Shown here piece by piece: positions 8,988 to 18,434 of a stretch of DNA of 64,000 nucleotides. Origin of the DNA: Mycobacterium sp. IS-1496 (GTDB lineage Bacteria > Actinomycetota > Actinomycetes > Mycobacteriales > Mycobacteriaceae); assembly GCF_001499995.1 (NCBI RefSeq), contig NZ_LQIU01000012.1, forward strand, positions 248,001 through 312,000, in the 5' to 3' direction. Each line of letters starts with the position of its first letter. Within the stretch, counting starts at the first letter, position 1. A program made the position numbers and the translations under genes. Under the pieces are notes generated by a model. The model saw only the letters and a program-made list of their open reading frames with translations. It searched no databases and was not told where the DNA came from.

Positions 8988-9713
8988 TCAGGCCAGCTCC
9001 CAGATCACCGTCACGCTGAACCCGACGGTCTGGGTGCCCGGCTCGAGCGGCACCGCCATGGCCGCCTCGCCGCGCGGCATCGGGGTCGGCGGCGTCGAAC
9101 CGGGGGACTCCGCGATCGAGATGACGTCGCCGAGGTCGAGGCCTGAGAGCTGGGCGTACTGTTCGGCGCGGTTCTTGGCGTCGTCGAACGCGCGGGCGCG
9201 GGCATCCCGGATCAGCTGGGAGTCGTCCTCGATCGAATAGTTGACCGAGTTGATGCGGGTGGCGTCGCCACCGGTGCTGACGATCAGCGCCAGCGCCTGC
9301 GACGCCGCGCTGAGGTCGCGAATCTTCACGTCGATCGAGTTGCTCGCCCGGTATCCGATGATGTCGGTGCCGTCGGCGCCGAACTGCGGTTGCAGGCTGA
9401 CCTGTGTGGTGCTGATGTCCTCGCGGGGGATGCCCGCGGCGACGAGCGCGTCGATCACCGCCTGCTGGCGTTCGCCGGACTGGTTCATCGCCCCGGTCAC
9501 GTCGACGGCGATCGCCTCCATCGCGACGCCGGCGGTCAGCGTGTCCGGGGTGCCCTGCACCTCACCGGAGCCGACGACGGTGACCTGCCGGGTGTCGGCG
9601 GACCCGGTTGCCGTCGGACCGGAGGTGGCGTCGCACCCCGCCACACCGGCCATCGTCACGCCCGCGGCGACGAAGGTGAGCAACCGGGTCTTCGCGCGCG
9701 CAGAGATCGGCAT
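8988..9713 (-). CDS. lpqG: SIMPL-domain lipoprotein LpqG
   Basis: A 241-residue secreted lipoprotein. The signal peptide ends in the lipobox VAGC with C27, after an Arg/Lys n-region. The rest is a SIMPL/DUF541 domain: VTVVGSGEVQGTPD near the N-terminus, DISTTQVSLQPQF, ARARAFDDAKNRAEQYAQLSG and a closing beta strand. Related periplasmic SIMPL proteins (BP26, YggE) form large oligomers and are linked to oxidative stress, but the molecular role is unsettled. ATG 9713 is preferred over GTG 9722 because a -10 at leaderless spacing precedes it. Convergent with hpt. Confidence 0.9.
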   Translation of the reverse strand: MPISARAKTRLLTFVAAGVTMAGVAGCDATSGPTATGSADTRQVTVVGSGEVQGTPDTLTAGVAMEAIAVDVTGAMNQSGERQQAVIDALVAAGIPREDISTTQVSLQPQFGADGTDIIGYRASNSIDVKIRDLSAASQALALIVSTGGDATRINSVNYSIEDDSQLIRDARARAFDDAKNRAEQYAQLSGLDLGDVISIAESPGSTPPTPMPRGEAAMAVPLEPGTQTVGFSVTVIWELA

Positions 9714-9720
9714 GCCAGGC

Positions 9721-9726
9721 ACCCTA
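9721..9726 (-). promoter_or_regulatory. -10 element TAGGGT, leaderless lpqG
   Basis: On the minus strand TAGGGT is followed by 7 nt and ATG 9713. The alternative GTG 9722 would lie inside the hexamer, so this element decides the start. Confidence 0.5.
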
Positions 9727-9729
9727 CCG

Positions 9730-10746
9730 TCAGGGGGTCACCAAGATCTTGCATTGCTCGTCGGGTCGCGACAGTGAGGTGAAGGCGTCGCCGACCCCGT
9801 CGAGGCCGACCTCCCCGGTGATCAGCGGGGCGACGTCGATCGCGCCTTCGGCGATGGCCCGCAACGTCTCCGCGAACTCCGCGGGGTCGTAGGCGAACAC
9901 GAATTGGATGGTGAGTTCCTTGGGGGCGCCGTAGAACGGCATGATCGTGTCGGGCTCCATGCAGACCCCCGCCACCACCACGCGGGTGCGGGCGGGTGCG
10001 CGGCGCATGACGTCGTTGAGGATCCCGGGGGCGCCGACGGCCTCGAACACCACGGCCGGCGCGGCGCCCTCGAACGGCGACCGCTGCGCCGGGTCGACGG
10101 TCTCGTGTGCGCCCATGGTCTGCGCGAGCCGGCGTCGGGTCTCCGAGAAGTCCGACGCGACAACGTGTTCCACCCCGCGCAGCCGCAACGCGGCGATGAT
10201 CGCCATACCGATCGGCCCACATCCCACGACGAGTGCGGACTCACCGGGTGTGATCGCGGAGGTGTTCACCGCGTGCAGACCCACCGCCATCGGTTCGGTC
10301 AGCGCGGCATGCCGGGGGTCGAGGCCGTTCGGCACGGGCAGCAACAGCGGCGCCGAGAGCAGCATGCGCTCGGCGTAGCCGCCGATCACGCTGTTGGAGT
10401 ACACGATCGGCGCCACATCCGTCGCCGAGAGCAGCACGGGGATCGACGTCACGACCGTGCCGGGTGGCGGGGCGTCGGTGTCCGGGCCGGATTCGAGCAC
10501 CTCGGCGGAGATCTCGTGCCCCATGAACACGTCGGCGGACAGGTCGACCGGGCCGCCGAGATCGGGCATGCCCTCCAGCTGTGCGCCGGCTTCCAACGCG
10601 TCGGCACCGTGCGCGGCGAAGTGCAGATCGGATCCGCAGATGCCGCAGGCCTTCACGGCGACCAGAACCTGCCCCGGGCCGGGGACCGGTTCGGGCACAT
10701 CGTCGCGCAGCACCATCCGGCCGCCACGCAGCACCGACGCGCGCAC
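9730..10746 (-). CDS. zinc-type alcohol dehydrogenase family oxidoreductase
   Basis: A 338-residue medium-chain dehydrogenase. The catalytic-domain signature CGICGSDLHF has C34 and C37, followed by MGHEISAEV, and the Rossmann motif is VVGCGPIGMAIIAALRLRG. The region where the four structural-zinc cysteines normally sit (about residues 85-115) has none, so it belongs to a subgroup without the structural zinc. GTG 10746 overlaps the TAG stop of the upstream monooxygenase gene by one base, so the two are translationally coupled. Substrate unknown; the operon suggests action on an alcohol made by the epoxide hydrolase or monooxygenase. Confidence 0.88.
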   Translation of the reverse strand: MRASVLRGGRMVLRDDVPEPVPGPGQVLVAVKACGICGSDLHFAAHGADALEAGAQLEGMPDLGGPVDLSADVFMGHEISAEVLESGPDTDAPPPGTVVTSIPVLLSATDVAPIVYSNSVIGGYAERMLLSAPLLLPVPNGLDPRHAALTEPMAVGLHAVNTSAITPGESALVVGCGPIGMAIIAALRLRGVEHVVASDFSETRRRLAQTMGAHETVDPAQRSPFEGAAPAVVFEAVGAPGILNDVMRRAPARTRVVVAGVCMEPDTIMPFYGAPKELTIQFVFAYDPAEFAETLRAIAEGAIDVAPLITGEVGLDGVGDAFTSLSRPDEQCKILVTP

Positions 10747-11936
10747 TACCGGTGTTCCGTCTTCAACTCGTCGGTGTGTTCGGTGATCGCCTTGACGATC
10801 GCGTCTCCGGCCCGGCCGAGCAACTGGTCCCGCATGCCCTTGGCCCAGTCGTGCGAGGCGCGGGGTGCGGTGAGCTGACCCTTGAAGTGCGGCATCACCT
10901 TTCGCGCGAACAGATCGTAGGAGTGGTAGGTGGCCTCGGGTGAGGCCCAGTCGTGGCCGAGGAGCAGCAGCGTGCCGAACCCGCCGGACTTCTCGAGCAG
11001 ATCCTCGATGTAGGCGATGGCGTCGTCGGGGGTGCCGATGCAGCAGTTTCCCTGTGCGGCGTATTCGGCGACGAACTCGTGCGGCGAGCGTTCGCCCTCG
11101 ACGCTGTTGGACAGCGGGACGAAGCCCGCCGCGCCGAAGTAGTTGGCGAAGTCGGCCAGTCCGTACGTGCAGTCGTCGATGGCCTGTTCGCGGGTGTCGG
11201 CCAGGTGCATGATCGACAGGACCCGCCAGTCGTGCCGGTCGGGTTCCGGCCGGCCCGATTTCGCCGCCTGGTCGACGACGATCTGCCACGTCGACTCGAG
11301 CGCGGCGAAGCCGCCGGGCACCGACATCGACAGCGACAGCAGGGACGTGCCGAGCGCCCCGGCCAGCCTCGGACCGGACGGCGAGATCATCGCGGCGGTG
11401 GAGATCTCCGGATACGGCCAGGTGTACGGCCGGATGTGCAGCTGGGCGTCGCGCAGCGTGAACCAGTCGGTCTCACGGGTGATGCGTTCTTCGGGTTCCG
11501 CGCGGAACAGCGCGAGGATCGCCTCGAGCGATTCCTGCATCATCCGGCGCTGTTCGACCGGGTCGAGGCCCATCATGTAGGCGTCCGACGGCAGCGCGCC
11601 CGGGCCGGTGCCGAACATGACCCTGCCCCGGGTGAGGTGGTCGAGCAACACCCACCGGTCGGCCACCATGAGCGGATGGTGGTAGGGCAGCGACACCACC
11701 CCGGTGCCGAGGCGGATGTGCTTGGTTCGCTCGGCGGCTGTCGCGATGAAGACCTCCGGACAGGCGATGAGTTCGTAACCGCCCGAATGATGCTCACCGA
11801 ACCACGCCTCGTCGTAGCCGAGACGGTCGAGCCGCACCACCCGTTCGAGGTCGTATTCCAGTGCGACGGTGGGAGATTGGCCCACCGGGTGGAAGGGGGT
11901 GATGAAGACCCCGAAGTTCAGCGGTGCGCGGCTCAT
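10746..11936 (-). CDS. luciferase-like FMN/F420-dependent monooxygenase
   Basis: A 396-residue luciferase-like TIM-barrel oxidoreductase. Family features are FGVFITPFHPVGQSP at the N-terminus, YDEAWFGEHHSGGYE, a run ending RLGTGVVSLPYHHPLMVADR, and HLTRGRVMFGTGPG. The C-terminal part IGTPDDAIAYIEDLL plus FGTLLLLGHDWA completes the barrel. It corresponds to Rv3618, next to ephA as in M. tuberculosis. It overlaps ephA by 4 bp (ATGA) and the dehydrogenase by 1 bp, forming a tight three-gene operon. Whether it uses FMN or F420 cannot be told from sequence reading. Confidence 0.9.
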   Translation of the reverse strand: MSRAPLNFGVFITPFHPVGQSPTVALEYDLERVVRLDRLGYDEAWFGEHHSGGYELIACPEVFIATAAERTKHIRLGTGVVSLPYHHPLMVADRWVLLDHLTRGRVMFGTGPGALPSDAYMMGLDPVEQRRMMQESLEAILALFRAEPEERITRETDWFTLRDAQLHIRPYTWPYPEISTAAMISPSGPRLAGALGTSLLSLSMSVPGGFAALESTWQIVVDQAAKSGRPEPDRHDWRVLSIMHLADTREQAIDDCTYGLADFANYFGAAGFVPLSNSVEGERSPHEFVAEYAAQGNCCIGTPDDAIAYIEDLLEKSGGFGTLLLLGHDWASPEATYHSYDLFARKVMPHFKGQLTAPRASHDWAKGMRDQLLGRAGDAIVKAITEHTDELKTEHR

Positions 11937-12862
11937 GACAGCTCCAATCCGGACAGGTGTTCTGTCAGCAGGGCGTTGACCTCGTCGGGACGTTCCTGCT
12001 GCAGCCAGTGGCCGGCGCCGTCGAGAATCACCTCGCGGTACTCGCCGGTGACCAGGTCGGTCACCCGGTGGCGCGGGGTGAAGCTCAGCACCGGGTCGGC
12101 GCTGCCGGCGATGAACAGCGTCGGCACCGTGACGGTCGGGGCGGGTGTGGTGGCGGTCAGTTCCCAGTTCCGGTCGAAGTTGCGGTACCAGTTCAGGCCG
12201 CCGGTGAAGCCGGTGCGGGTGAACACGTCGGCGTAGTGGTCGAACTCCTCCTGGCTCATCCACTCCGGCAGCGGGGGCAGCGGGTGGTCGGCCAGATCGG
12301 GGGCCGGGGCGCTGAACCCCTCGAGCGCCAGCATCCGTTGCAGCGATTGACGCGGGTCGCGGCCGAGGTCGGCGTCGGCGACCCCGGGCTCCTGGAAGTA
12401 GAGGATGTAGAAGAAGTGGTCGCCGAAGGTCTTGCGCCAGATCTGCGTCGGCGGATCCGAGGCGCGTGGGACCGGCGGCACGCTGAGGTTGACCATGCCC
12501 GCCACCCGGTCGGGGTGCAGCAGCGCGAAGTTGGTGACGACCGGTGAGCCCCAGTCGTGGCCGACCACGACCGCCCGTTGCGCGCCGACGTCGTCGAGGA
12601 GTCCCGCGAGGTCGCCGGTCAGCGCGACGATGTCGTAGTCGTCGACGGCCTCGGGACGGGTCGAGCCGCCGTACCCCCGCTGATCCGGGGCGATGACGTG
12701 GTAGCCGGCCTCGGCCAGCACCGGGATCTGATGGCGCCACGAGTACGCCAGTTCCGGGAAGCCGTGGGCGAGGAGGACGACGGGCGCTCCGCGCTCACCG
12801 GCCTCGACGACGCGCAGGCGGACGCCGTTGGTGTCCACTAACCGTTCGGTCGACGTGATCAC
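11933..12862 (-). CDS. ephA: epoxide hydrolase EphA-like
   Basis: A 309-residue alpha/beta hydrolase of the epoxide hydrolase type. Features are HGFPELAYSWRHQIPVLAEAGYHV, the oxyanion region, the nucleophile elbow GHDWGSPV with the catalytic Asp, cap tyrosines in FFYILYFQEPG, and the catalytic His in GAGHWLQQERP. The start is set at GTG 12862, giving VITSTERLVDTNGVRLRVVE, which fits M. tuberculosis EphA (Rv3617) from residue 3. A longer in-frame extension would run into the tandem repeat and has no family support. First gene of the operon with the monooxygenase and dehydrogenase. Confidence 0.9.
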   Translation of the reverse strand: MITSTERLVDTNGVRLRVVEAGERGAPVVLLAHGFPELAYSWRHQIPVLAEAGYHVIAPDQRGYGGSTRPEAVDDYDIVALTGDLAGLLDDVGAQRAVVVGHDWGSPVVTNFALLHPDRVAGMVNLSVPPVPRASDPPTQIWRKTFGDHFFYILYFQEPGVADADLGRDPRQSLQRMLALEGFSAPAPDLADHPLPPLPEWMSQEEFDHYADVFTRTGFTGGLNWYRNFDRNWELTATTPAPTVTVPTLFIAGSADPVLSFTPRHRVTDLVTGEYREVILDGAGHWLQQERPDEVNALLTEHLSGLELS

Positions 12863-12959
12863 GATCTCACCCAAGCACAGCGCCGGCGCGATCGGAAGGG
12901 AGTGGTCACGACCGTGTCCAACTTTCCGCGCCGACTTCCACGTGAGGGTCGTCGAGCCC

Positions 12960-13040
12960 GGCAAGCCGTCGGACTTCATCCTCGGTTCCCTCCGGCAAGC
13001 CGTCGGACTTCATCCTCGGTTCCCTCCGGCAAGCCGTCGG
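12960..13040. repeat. 34-bp tandem repeat, 2.4 copies, upstream of ftsH
   Basis: Copies of a 34-bp unit beginning GGCAAGCCGTCGG lie at 12960-12993 and 12994-13027, identical to each other. A 13-bp partial third copy is at 13028-13040. They sit in the 277-bp gap between ephA (minus) and ftsH (plus), which holds no gene. A TAGCCT hexamer at 13066-13071 is a possible ftsH -10, so the array ends about 25 bp upstream of it. The structure resembles mycobacterial MIRU/VNTR loci. Confidence 0.9.
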
Positions 13041-13139
13041 GAACAACCGGACGTTGGTCTAGCGGTAGCCTGAACTAATCCCAGCTGCACGTATCGGAAG
13101 GACGTGGCCCGGCAGGCGCTTTTGCGGGCCTAGGAGAAG

Positions 13140-15473
13140 ATGAACCGGAAAAATGTGATCCGCACGCTGATCGTGATCGCGGTCGTGTTGTTGCTGGGCT
13201 GGTCGTTCTTTTATTTCAGTGACGACACCCGCGGATACAAGCCCGTCGACACCTCGGTGGCGATCGCCCAGATCAACGGCGACAACGTCAAGAGCGCCCA
13301 GATCGACGACCGCGAACAGCAGCTCCGCCTGGAGTTGAAGAGCGGCAACGGCGACACCGAGGACAGCGACAAGATCCTCACGAAGTATCCGACCGGGTAC
13401 GGGGTCACGCTGTTCGAATCGCTGCAGGACAAGAACGCCAAGATCAACACGGTGGTCAACCAGGGCAGCGTGCTGGGGTCGCTCCTCATCTACATGCTTC
13501 CGCTGCTCCTGCTGGTCGCGCTGTTCGTCTTCTTCTCGCGTATGCAGACCGGCGGCCGGATGGGCTTCGGCTTCGGCAAGTCCAAGGCCAAGCAACTGTC
13601 CAAGGACATGCCCAAGACCACGTTCGGCGACGTCGCAGGCGTCGACGAGGCGGTCGAGGAGCTCTACGAGATCAAGGACTTCCTGCAGAACCCGTCGCGG
13701 TATCAGGCGCTGGGCGCCAAGATACCCAAGGGCGTGCTGCTCTACGGGCCGCCCGGAACCGGTAAGACGCTGCTGGCCCGCGCCGTCGCCGGCGAGGCCG
13801 GGGTGCCGTTCTTCACGATCTCGGGTTCGGACTTCGTCGAGATGTTCGTCGGTGTCGGCGCTTCCCGCGTGCGCGACCTGTTCGAGCAGGCCAAGCAGAA
13901 CAGTCCGTGCATCATCTTCGTCGACGAGATCGACGCGGTCGGCCGCCAGCGCGGCGCCGGCCTCGGCGGCGGCCACGACGAACGCGAGCAGACGCTCAAC
14001 CAGCTGCTCGTCGAGATGGACGGTTTCGGCGACCGCCAGGGTGTCATCCTGATCGCCGCGACGAACCGCCCCGACATCCTCGACCCCGCGCTGCTGCGCC
14101 CGGGCCGCTTCGACCGGCAGATCCCGGTCACCAGCCCCGATCTGGCCGGCCGCCGCGCGGTGCTGAAGGTGCATTCGGCGGGCAAGCCGATGGCCGGTGA
14201 CGCCGACCTCGACGGGCTGGCCAAGCGCACCGTCGGGATGTCCGGTGCGGACCTCGCCAACGTCATCAACGAGGCCGCGCTGCTCACCGCACGCGAGAAC
14301 GGCACGGTCATCACGGGTCTCGCGCTCGAGGAAGCCGTCGACCGCGTCGTGGGCGGACCTCGCCGCAAGAGCCGCATCATCAGCGAGCACGAGAAGAAGA
14401 TCACCGCCTACCACGAGGGTGGCCACACCCTGGCCGCCTGGGCGATGCCCGACATCGAGCCCATCTACAAGGTGACGATCCTGGCCCGCGGCCGCACCGG
14501 CGGTCACGCCGTCGCCGTCCCCGAGGACGACAAGGGCCTGATGACCCGCTCGGAGATGATCTCCCGGCTGGTGTTCGCCATGGGTGGTCGCGCCGCCGAG
14601 GAGCTCGTGTTCCGCGAGCCCACCACCGGCGCGGTGTCCGACATCCAGCAGGCCACCAAGATCGCCAGGGCGATGGTCACCGAGTACGGCATGAGCAGCA
14701 AGCTCGGCGCCGTGCGCTACGGCACCGAACACGGCGACCCGTTCCTCGGCCGCACCATGGGCACCTCGTCGGACTACAGCCACGAGGTCGCACAGATCAT
14801 CGACGACGAGGTCCGCAAGCTCATCGAGGCCGCCCACACCGAGGCGTGGGAGATCCTCACCGAGTACCGCGACGTCCTCGACACGCTGGCCGGTGAGCTG
14901 CTCGAGAAGGAGACCCTGCACCGCGTCGAGCTCGAGGCGATCTTCGGTGACGTCAAGAAGCGTCCGCGACTGACGATGTTCGACGATTTCGGTGGCCGCG
15001 TCCCGTCGGACAAGCCGCCGATCAAGACGCCCGGCGAGCTGGCCATCGAGCGCGGCGAGGAGTGGCCGCAGCCGAAGCCCGAACCCGCGTTCAAAGCGGC
15101 GATCGCCGCGGCCAGCAAGGCCGCCGAGGAAGCGGCCCGCACGAACGGGTCGAACGGATCCAACGGGTCCAACGGATCGCCGAACGGGGCGCCCAACGGT
15201 GTGACGCAGCCCGACTACGGCGCTCCCGCCGGCTGGCATGCGCCGGGCTGGCCGCCGCAGCAGCAGTCGGGCCAGCAGGGTGGCTACTGGTATCCGCCGC
15301 CGCCTCCGCCGAACCCGGGTTGGGGTGAACCGCCCCGGCAGCAGGCCTACCCGCCGTACCAGCAGCATTACCCGCAGCCCGGTCACGGACCGCAGGGTGG
15401 CAACCCGCCACGCGACCCGCAGCAGGAGCGGGGACGCGACGGTGACCGTCCGAACCCGCCTGCGCAGCACTGA
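13140..15473 (+). CDS. ftsH: ATP-dependent zinc metalloprotease FtsH
   Basis: A 777-residue membrane AAA+ protease that degrades misfolded or short-lived membrane and cytosolic proteins as a hexamer. ATG 13140 is preceded by AGGAGA. Two membrane segments (about residues 5-25 and 110-130) flank an extracytoplasmic domain. Walker A is GPPGTGKT at residues 203-210, Walker B is [17 protein letters not shown], and the SRH region contains [20 protein letters not shown]. The zinc site is H425-E426-G-G-H429. The last 120 or so residues are disordered, with NGS repeats and a Pro/Gln/Gly-rich tail, longer than in E. coli FtsH. Confidence 0.97.
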   Translation: MNRKNVIRTLIVIAVVLLLGWSFFYFSDDTRGYKPVDTSVAIAQINGDNVKSAQIDDREQQLRLELKSGNGDTEDSDKILTKYPTGYGVTLFESLQDKNAKINTVVNQGSVLGSLLIYMLPLLLLVALFVFFSRMQTGGRMGFGFGKSKAKQLSKDMPKTTFGDVAGVDEAVEELYEIKDFLQNPSRYQALGAKIPKGVLLYGPPGTGKTLLARAVAGEAGVPFFTISGSDFVEMFVGVGASRVRDLFEQAKQNSPCIIFVDEIDAVGRQRGAGLGGGHDEREQTLNQLLVEMDGFGDRQGVILIAATNRPDILDPALLRPGRFDRQIPVTSPDLAGRRAVLKVHSAGKPMAGDADLDGLAKRTVGMSGADLANVINEAALLTARENGTVITGLALEEAVDRVVGGPRRKSRIISEHEKKITAYHEGGHTLAAWAMPDIEPIYKVTILARGRTGGHAVAVPEDDKGLMTRSEMISRLVFAMGGRAAEELVFREPTTGAVSDIQQATKIARAMVTEYGMSSKLGAVRYGTEHGDPFLGRTMGTSSDYSHEVAQIIDDEVRKLIEAAHTEAWEILTEYRDVLDTLAGELLEKETLHRVELEAIFGDVKKRPRLTMFDDFGGRVPSDKPPIKTPGELAIERGEEWPQPKPEPAFKAAIAAASKAAEEAARTNGSNGSNGSNGSPNGAPNGVTQPDYGAPAGWHAPGWPPQQQSGQQGGYWYPPPPPPNPGWGEPPRQQAYPPYQQHYPQPGHGPQGGNPPRDPQQERGRDGDRPNPPAQH

Positions 15474-15495
15474 CAACTTCACAAGGGAGGCCTCG

Positions 15496-16101
15496 ATGAC
15501 GCGGTCGTACGATTCGGCCACGATCAAGATCGCCGATTTCGACCAAGCGCGTGCGGAGGCCGCGGTGCGCGAACTGCTGATCGCGGTCGGGGAGGATCCG
15601 GACCGGCACGGTCTGGTGGACACCCCCGCGCGGGTGGCGCGCGCCTACCGGGAGATGTTCGCGGGCCTCTACACCGATCCCGACGACGTCCTCAACACGA
15701 CGTTCGACGAGCAGCACGACGAGATGGTGCTGGTCAAGGACATCCCGATGTACTCGACGTGCGAACACCACCTCGTGGCGTTCCACGGGGTGGCGCATGT
15801 CGGCTACATCCCGGGCGTCGACGGCCGGGTCACGGGCTTGTCGAAACTCGCGCGGGTGGTCGACCTGTACGCGAAGCGGCCGCAGGTCCAGGAACGGCTG
15901 ACGGCGCAGGTCGCCGACGCGCTGATGCGCAAACTCGACCCCCGCGGGGTGATCGTGGTGATGGAGGCCGAGCACCTGTGCATGGCCATGCGCGGCATCC
16001 GTAAACCCGGCGCCACGACCACCACGTCCGCGGTCCGCGGTCAGTTCAAGACCGACAAAGCTTCGCGGGCCGAGGCGCTGGATCTGATCTTGCGCAGGTG
16101 A
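15496..16101 (+). CDS. folE: GTP cyclohydrolase I
   Basis: A 201-residue enzyme that converts GTP to 7,8-dihydroneopterin triphosphate, the first folate step. ATG 15496 has AAGGGAGG 5 nt upstream. The zinc and active-site motif [14 protein letters not shown] and the second cysteine in [14 protein letters not shown] are intact, as are the [20 protein letters not shown] and TTSAVRGQF segments. It starts the folE-folP-folB-folK operon 22 bp after ftsH, as in M. tuberculosis. Confidence 0.97.
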   Translation: MTRSYDSATIKIADFDQARAEAAVRELLIAVGEDPDRHGLVDTPARVARAYREMFAGLYTDPDDVLNTTFDEQHDEMVLVKDIPMYSTCEHHLVAFHGVAHVGYIPGVDGRVTGLSKLARVVDLYAKRPQVQERLTAQVADALMRKLDPRGVIVVMEAEHLCMAMRGIRKPGATTTTSAVRGQFKTDKASRAEALDLILRR

Positions 16102-16925
16102 GCGCTTCCGCGGTGCAGGTGATGGGGGTCGTCAACGTCACCGACGACTCCTTCTCAGACGGAGGCCAGTTCCTCGACCCGGGCCACGCCGTCGCACACG
16201 GGATGGAGCTGGCCGCCGAGGGGGCGGCGATCATCGACGTCGGCGGCGAATCGACCCGGCCCGGCGCCACCCGGGTCGACCCCGACGTCGAAACGGCCCG
16301 CATCATCCCGGTGGTGGAAGCGCTCGCCGCGGCCGGCATCACGGTGAGCATCGACACGATGCGCGCCCGGGTGGCCGCCGACGCGCTGGAACACGGCGCC
16401 GCGATCGTCAACGACGTGTCCGGCGGCCGGGCCGACCCCGACATGGCGCGGGTGGTCGCCGAAGCGCGGGTGCCGTGGATCCTCATGCACTGGCGGTCGG
16501 TGTCGGCCGACCGCCCGCACCAGGTGCCGGTGTACGGCGACGTGGTCGGCGAGGTTCGCTCGGAACTGCTGGCCAGTGTGGACGCCGCGGTCGCCGCGGG
16601 TGTGGACCCGATGAACTTGATCATCGACCCGGGCCTCGGCTTCGCCAAGACCGGACAACACAACTGGGCGCTGCTGCACGCGCTGCCCGAGCTGGTGGCG
16701 ACGGAGATCCCGGTCCTGGTCGGCGCGTCGCGCAAACGGTTCCTCGGCGCGCTGCTCGCCGATGCGTACGGGGCGGTGCGTCCGCCCGACGGGCGGGAGA
16801 CGGCCACCGCGGTGATCTCCGCGCTGGCCGCGCTGCACGGCGCGTGGGGTGTGCGGGTACATGACGTGCGCGCCTCGGTGGACGCCGTGAAAGTGGTGGG
16901 CGCCTGGCAAAGGGGTGGACAGTGA
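16098..16925 (+). CDS. folP: dihydropteroate synthase
   Basis: A 275-residue TIM-barrel enzyme that joins p-aminobenzoate to dihydropterin pyrophosphate; it is the sulfonamide target. Motifs are [33 protein letters not shown] and [13 protein letters not shown] 16098 overlaps the folE stop by 4 bp (GTGA). The sequence corresponds to the functional FolP1 rather than to the divergent mycobacterial paralogue FolP2, judged from its place in the folate operon and intact motifs. Confidence 0.96.
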   Translation: MSASAVQVMGVVNVTDDSFSDGGQFLDPGHAVAHGMELAAEGAAIIDVGGESTRPGATRVDPDVETARIIPVVEALAAAGITVSIDTMRARVAADALEHGAAIVNDVSGGRADPDMARVVAEARVPWILMHWRSVSADRPHQVPVYGDVVGEVRSELLASVDAAVAAGVDPMNLIIDPGLGFAKTGQHNWALLHALPELVATEIPVLVGASRKRFLGALLADAYGAVRPPDGRETATAVISALAALHGAWGVRVHDVRASVDAVKVVGAWQRGGQ

Positions 16926-17299
16926 CCGACCGGATCGAACTGCGCGGGCTGAGCGTGCGGGGCAACCACGGCGTCTTCGACCACGAGCGCCGCGACGGGC
17001 AGGACTTCGTGATCGACCTGACGGTGTGGCTGGACCTGACGGCCGCGGCGGCCAGCGACGACCTCGCCGACACCGTGGACTACGGCGGCCTGGCGCAGCG
17101 CGCACACGACATCGTCGCCGGCCCGCCGCGCAATCTCATCGAGACCGTCGCGGCGGAGATCGCCGAGGACGTGATGACCGACGAACGCATCGAGGCCGTC
17201 GAGGTGGTCGTGCACAAACCGGAAGCGCCGATCCCGCTGAGTTTCGCCGACGTCGCGGTGGTGGCGCGCCGGACACGCGGACGTGAGGAGCACCCGTGA
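16922..17299 (+). CDS. folB: dihydroneopterin aldolase
   Basis: A 125-residue enzyme that cleaves dihydroneopterin to 6-hydroxymethyl-dihydropterin and glycolaldehyde. The sequence [30 protein letters not shown] is typical, with the substrate Glu near [12 protein letters not shown] and the catalytic Lys in [22 protein letters not shown] 16922 overlaps folP by 4 bp. Its last nine codons and stop lie in the first copy of a 26-bp tandem repeat. Confidence 0.95.
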   Translation: MTDRIELRGLSVRGNHGVFDHERRDGQDFVIDLTVWLDLTAAAASDDLADTVDYGGLAQRAHDIVAGPPRNLIETVAAEIAEDVMTDERIEAVEVVVHKPEAPIPLSFADVAVVARRTRGREEHP

Positions 17300-17349
17300 C
17301 ACGCGGACGTGAGGAGCACCGGTGACACGCGGACGTGAGGAGCACCCGT
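17272..17349. repeat. 26-bp tandem triplication of the folB/folK junction
   Basis: Three copies of a 26-bp unit beginning GACACGCGGACGTGAGGAGC lie at 17272-17297, 17298-17323 and 17324-17349; copy 2 differs by one base (CCGGT for CCCGT). Each copy carries a GAGGAG ribosome-binding sequence and, with the next base pair, a GTGAC that could be a start. A single unit would give the usual 4-bp GTGA overlap of folB stop and folK start; the extra copies separate them by 48 bp. Confidence 0.95.
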
Positions 17350-17878
17350 GACCAGAGTCGTGCTGTCCATCGGGTCCAACGTGGGTGACCGCCTGGCCCG
17401 CCTGCAGTCCGTCGTCGACGGACTCGGCGAGGCGGTGCGCGCGGTGTCACCGGTCTACGAGACCGAGGCGTGGGGTGGCGTCGAACAGGGGGCGTTCCTC
17501 AACGCGGTGCTGCTCGCCGACGATCCCGACCTCGACTGTCACGACTGGCTGCGCCGTGGCCAGCAGTTGGAGCAGGACGCCGCCCGGGTCCGCGGACAGC
17601 GGTGGGGGCCGCGCACGCTCGACGTCGACATCGTCACCTGCCACGACGGGGACGACGAAGTGCGTTCCGCGACTGCGGAGCTCACGCTGCCGCATCCGTA
17701 CGCGCACCTGCGGGCGTTCGTGCTGATGCCGTGGCTGGCGGCCGAACCCGATGCGACGTTGACGGTGGCGGGAACGACGCGGCCCGTCGCGCTGTGGCTG
17801 GAAGAACTCGACCCCGCCGAGCGCACCGGTGTGCGGGTCACCGACCTGGCACTGCGCACCGAGATCCCGGCCGACTGA
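17348..17878 (+). CDS. folK: HPPK: hydroxymethyl-dihydropterin pyrophosphokinase
   Basis: A 176-residue enzyme that transfers pyrophosphate from ATP to 6-hydroxymethyl-dihydropterin, giving the FolP substrate. Motifs are VVLSIGSNVGDRLARLQ at the N-terminus, YETEAWGGVEQGAFLNAVL, the signature RGQRWGPRTLDVDIV, and LPHPYAHLRAFVLMPW. The start is GTG 17348 at the end of the third 26-bp repeat, with GAGGAG 7 nt upstream. Start codons in the other repeat copies are out of frame with it. Confidence 0.95.
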   Translation: MTRVVLSIGSNVGDRLARLQSVVDGLGEAVRAVSPVYETEAWGGVEQGAFLNAVLLADDPDLDCHDWLRRGQQLEQDAARVRGQRWGPRTLDVDIVTCHDGDDEVRSATAELTLPHPYAHLRAFVLMPWLAAEPDATLTVAGTTRPVALWLEELDPAERTGVRVTDLALRTEIPAD

Positions 17879-18357
17879 TGGGCCCGACCCGTACACGCGA
17901 CCTCGCGGCCGCGGTGGCCCTCGCGGGCATCGTCGGCTACCTCGCCGCGATGCTGGCCTATCCGCGGCTGTTCCCGCCGGTCACCCTGTGGACGGGGCTC
18001 TCGCTGCTCGGGGTCGCCGTCGCGATCGGGGCGTGGGGTGTCAACGTGCGCAACAAGATCCGCGACGGGGAGATCGGCGACGGACCCGGCCGCCTGCACC
18101 CGCTCGCCGTCGCCCGCTCGGTCGTGATCGCAAAGGCGTCGGCATGGGTCGGCGCACTGGTTCTCGGCTGGTGGGCAGGGGTCCTCGTGCAGATCCTGCC
18201 CCAGCGTGGCGCACTGCGGGCCGCCGGTGAGGACACCCCGGGTGTGGTGATCGCGGCCGCCAGCGCACTGGCGCTGACGATTGCCGGTCTGTGGCTACAG
18301 AATTGCTGCAAGTCGCCGCCGGAACCACCCGAGGACCCCGACGCGACGTCGGGCTGA
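17878..18357 (+). CDS. DUF3180 membrane protein
   Basis: A 159-residue protein with four predicted membrane helices (about residues 9-29, 37-57, 82-105 and 121-140) and a short acidic, proline-containing cytoplasmic tail. It corresponds to Rv3605c, which always follows folK in mycobacteria. ATG 17878 shares its A with the folK stop (TGATG), so it is translationally coupled to the folate operon. Conservation of position suggests a link to folate metabolism or transport, but no function is established. Confidence 0.88.
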   Translation: MGPTRTRDLAAAVALAGIVGYLAAMLAYPRLFPPVTLWTGLSLLGVAVAIGAWGVNVRNKIRDGEIGDGPGRLHPLAVARSVVIAKASAWVGALVLGWWAGVLVQILPQRGALRAAGEDTPGVVIAAASALALTIAGLWLQNCCKSPPEPPEDPDATSG

Positions 18358-18422
18358 ACAGTCTCTTTTGGCGGGCAGTCGAATCGCCGTGCGGGTCGAC
18401 ACGCTCGATGACCTGTGGCGGG

Positions 18423-18428
18423 TACAGT
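18423..18428 (+). promoter_or_regulatory. -10 element TACAGT, leaderless start
   Basis: TACAGT is followed by 6 nt and ATG 18435 with no ribosome binding site, predicting a separate leaderless transcript for the next gene. Confidence 0.55.
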
Positions 18429-18434
18429 CGGCCC

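Noticed and set aside
12960..13040. CRISPR-like repeat
   Set aside because: Copies are directly adjacent with no spacers, and no cas genes are present.
13059..15623. 854-codon open frame antisense to ftsH
   Set aside because: It is a high-GC shadow: ftsH is fully recognisable on the plus strand, while the antisense product is low-complexity with no domain.
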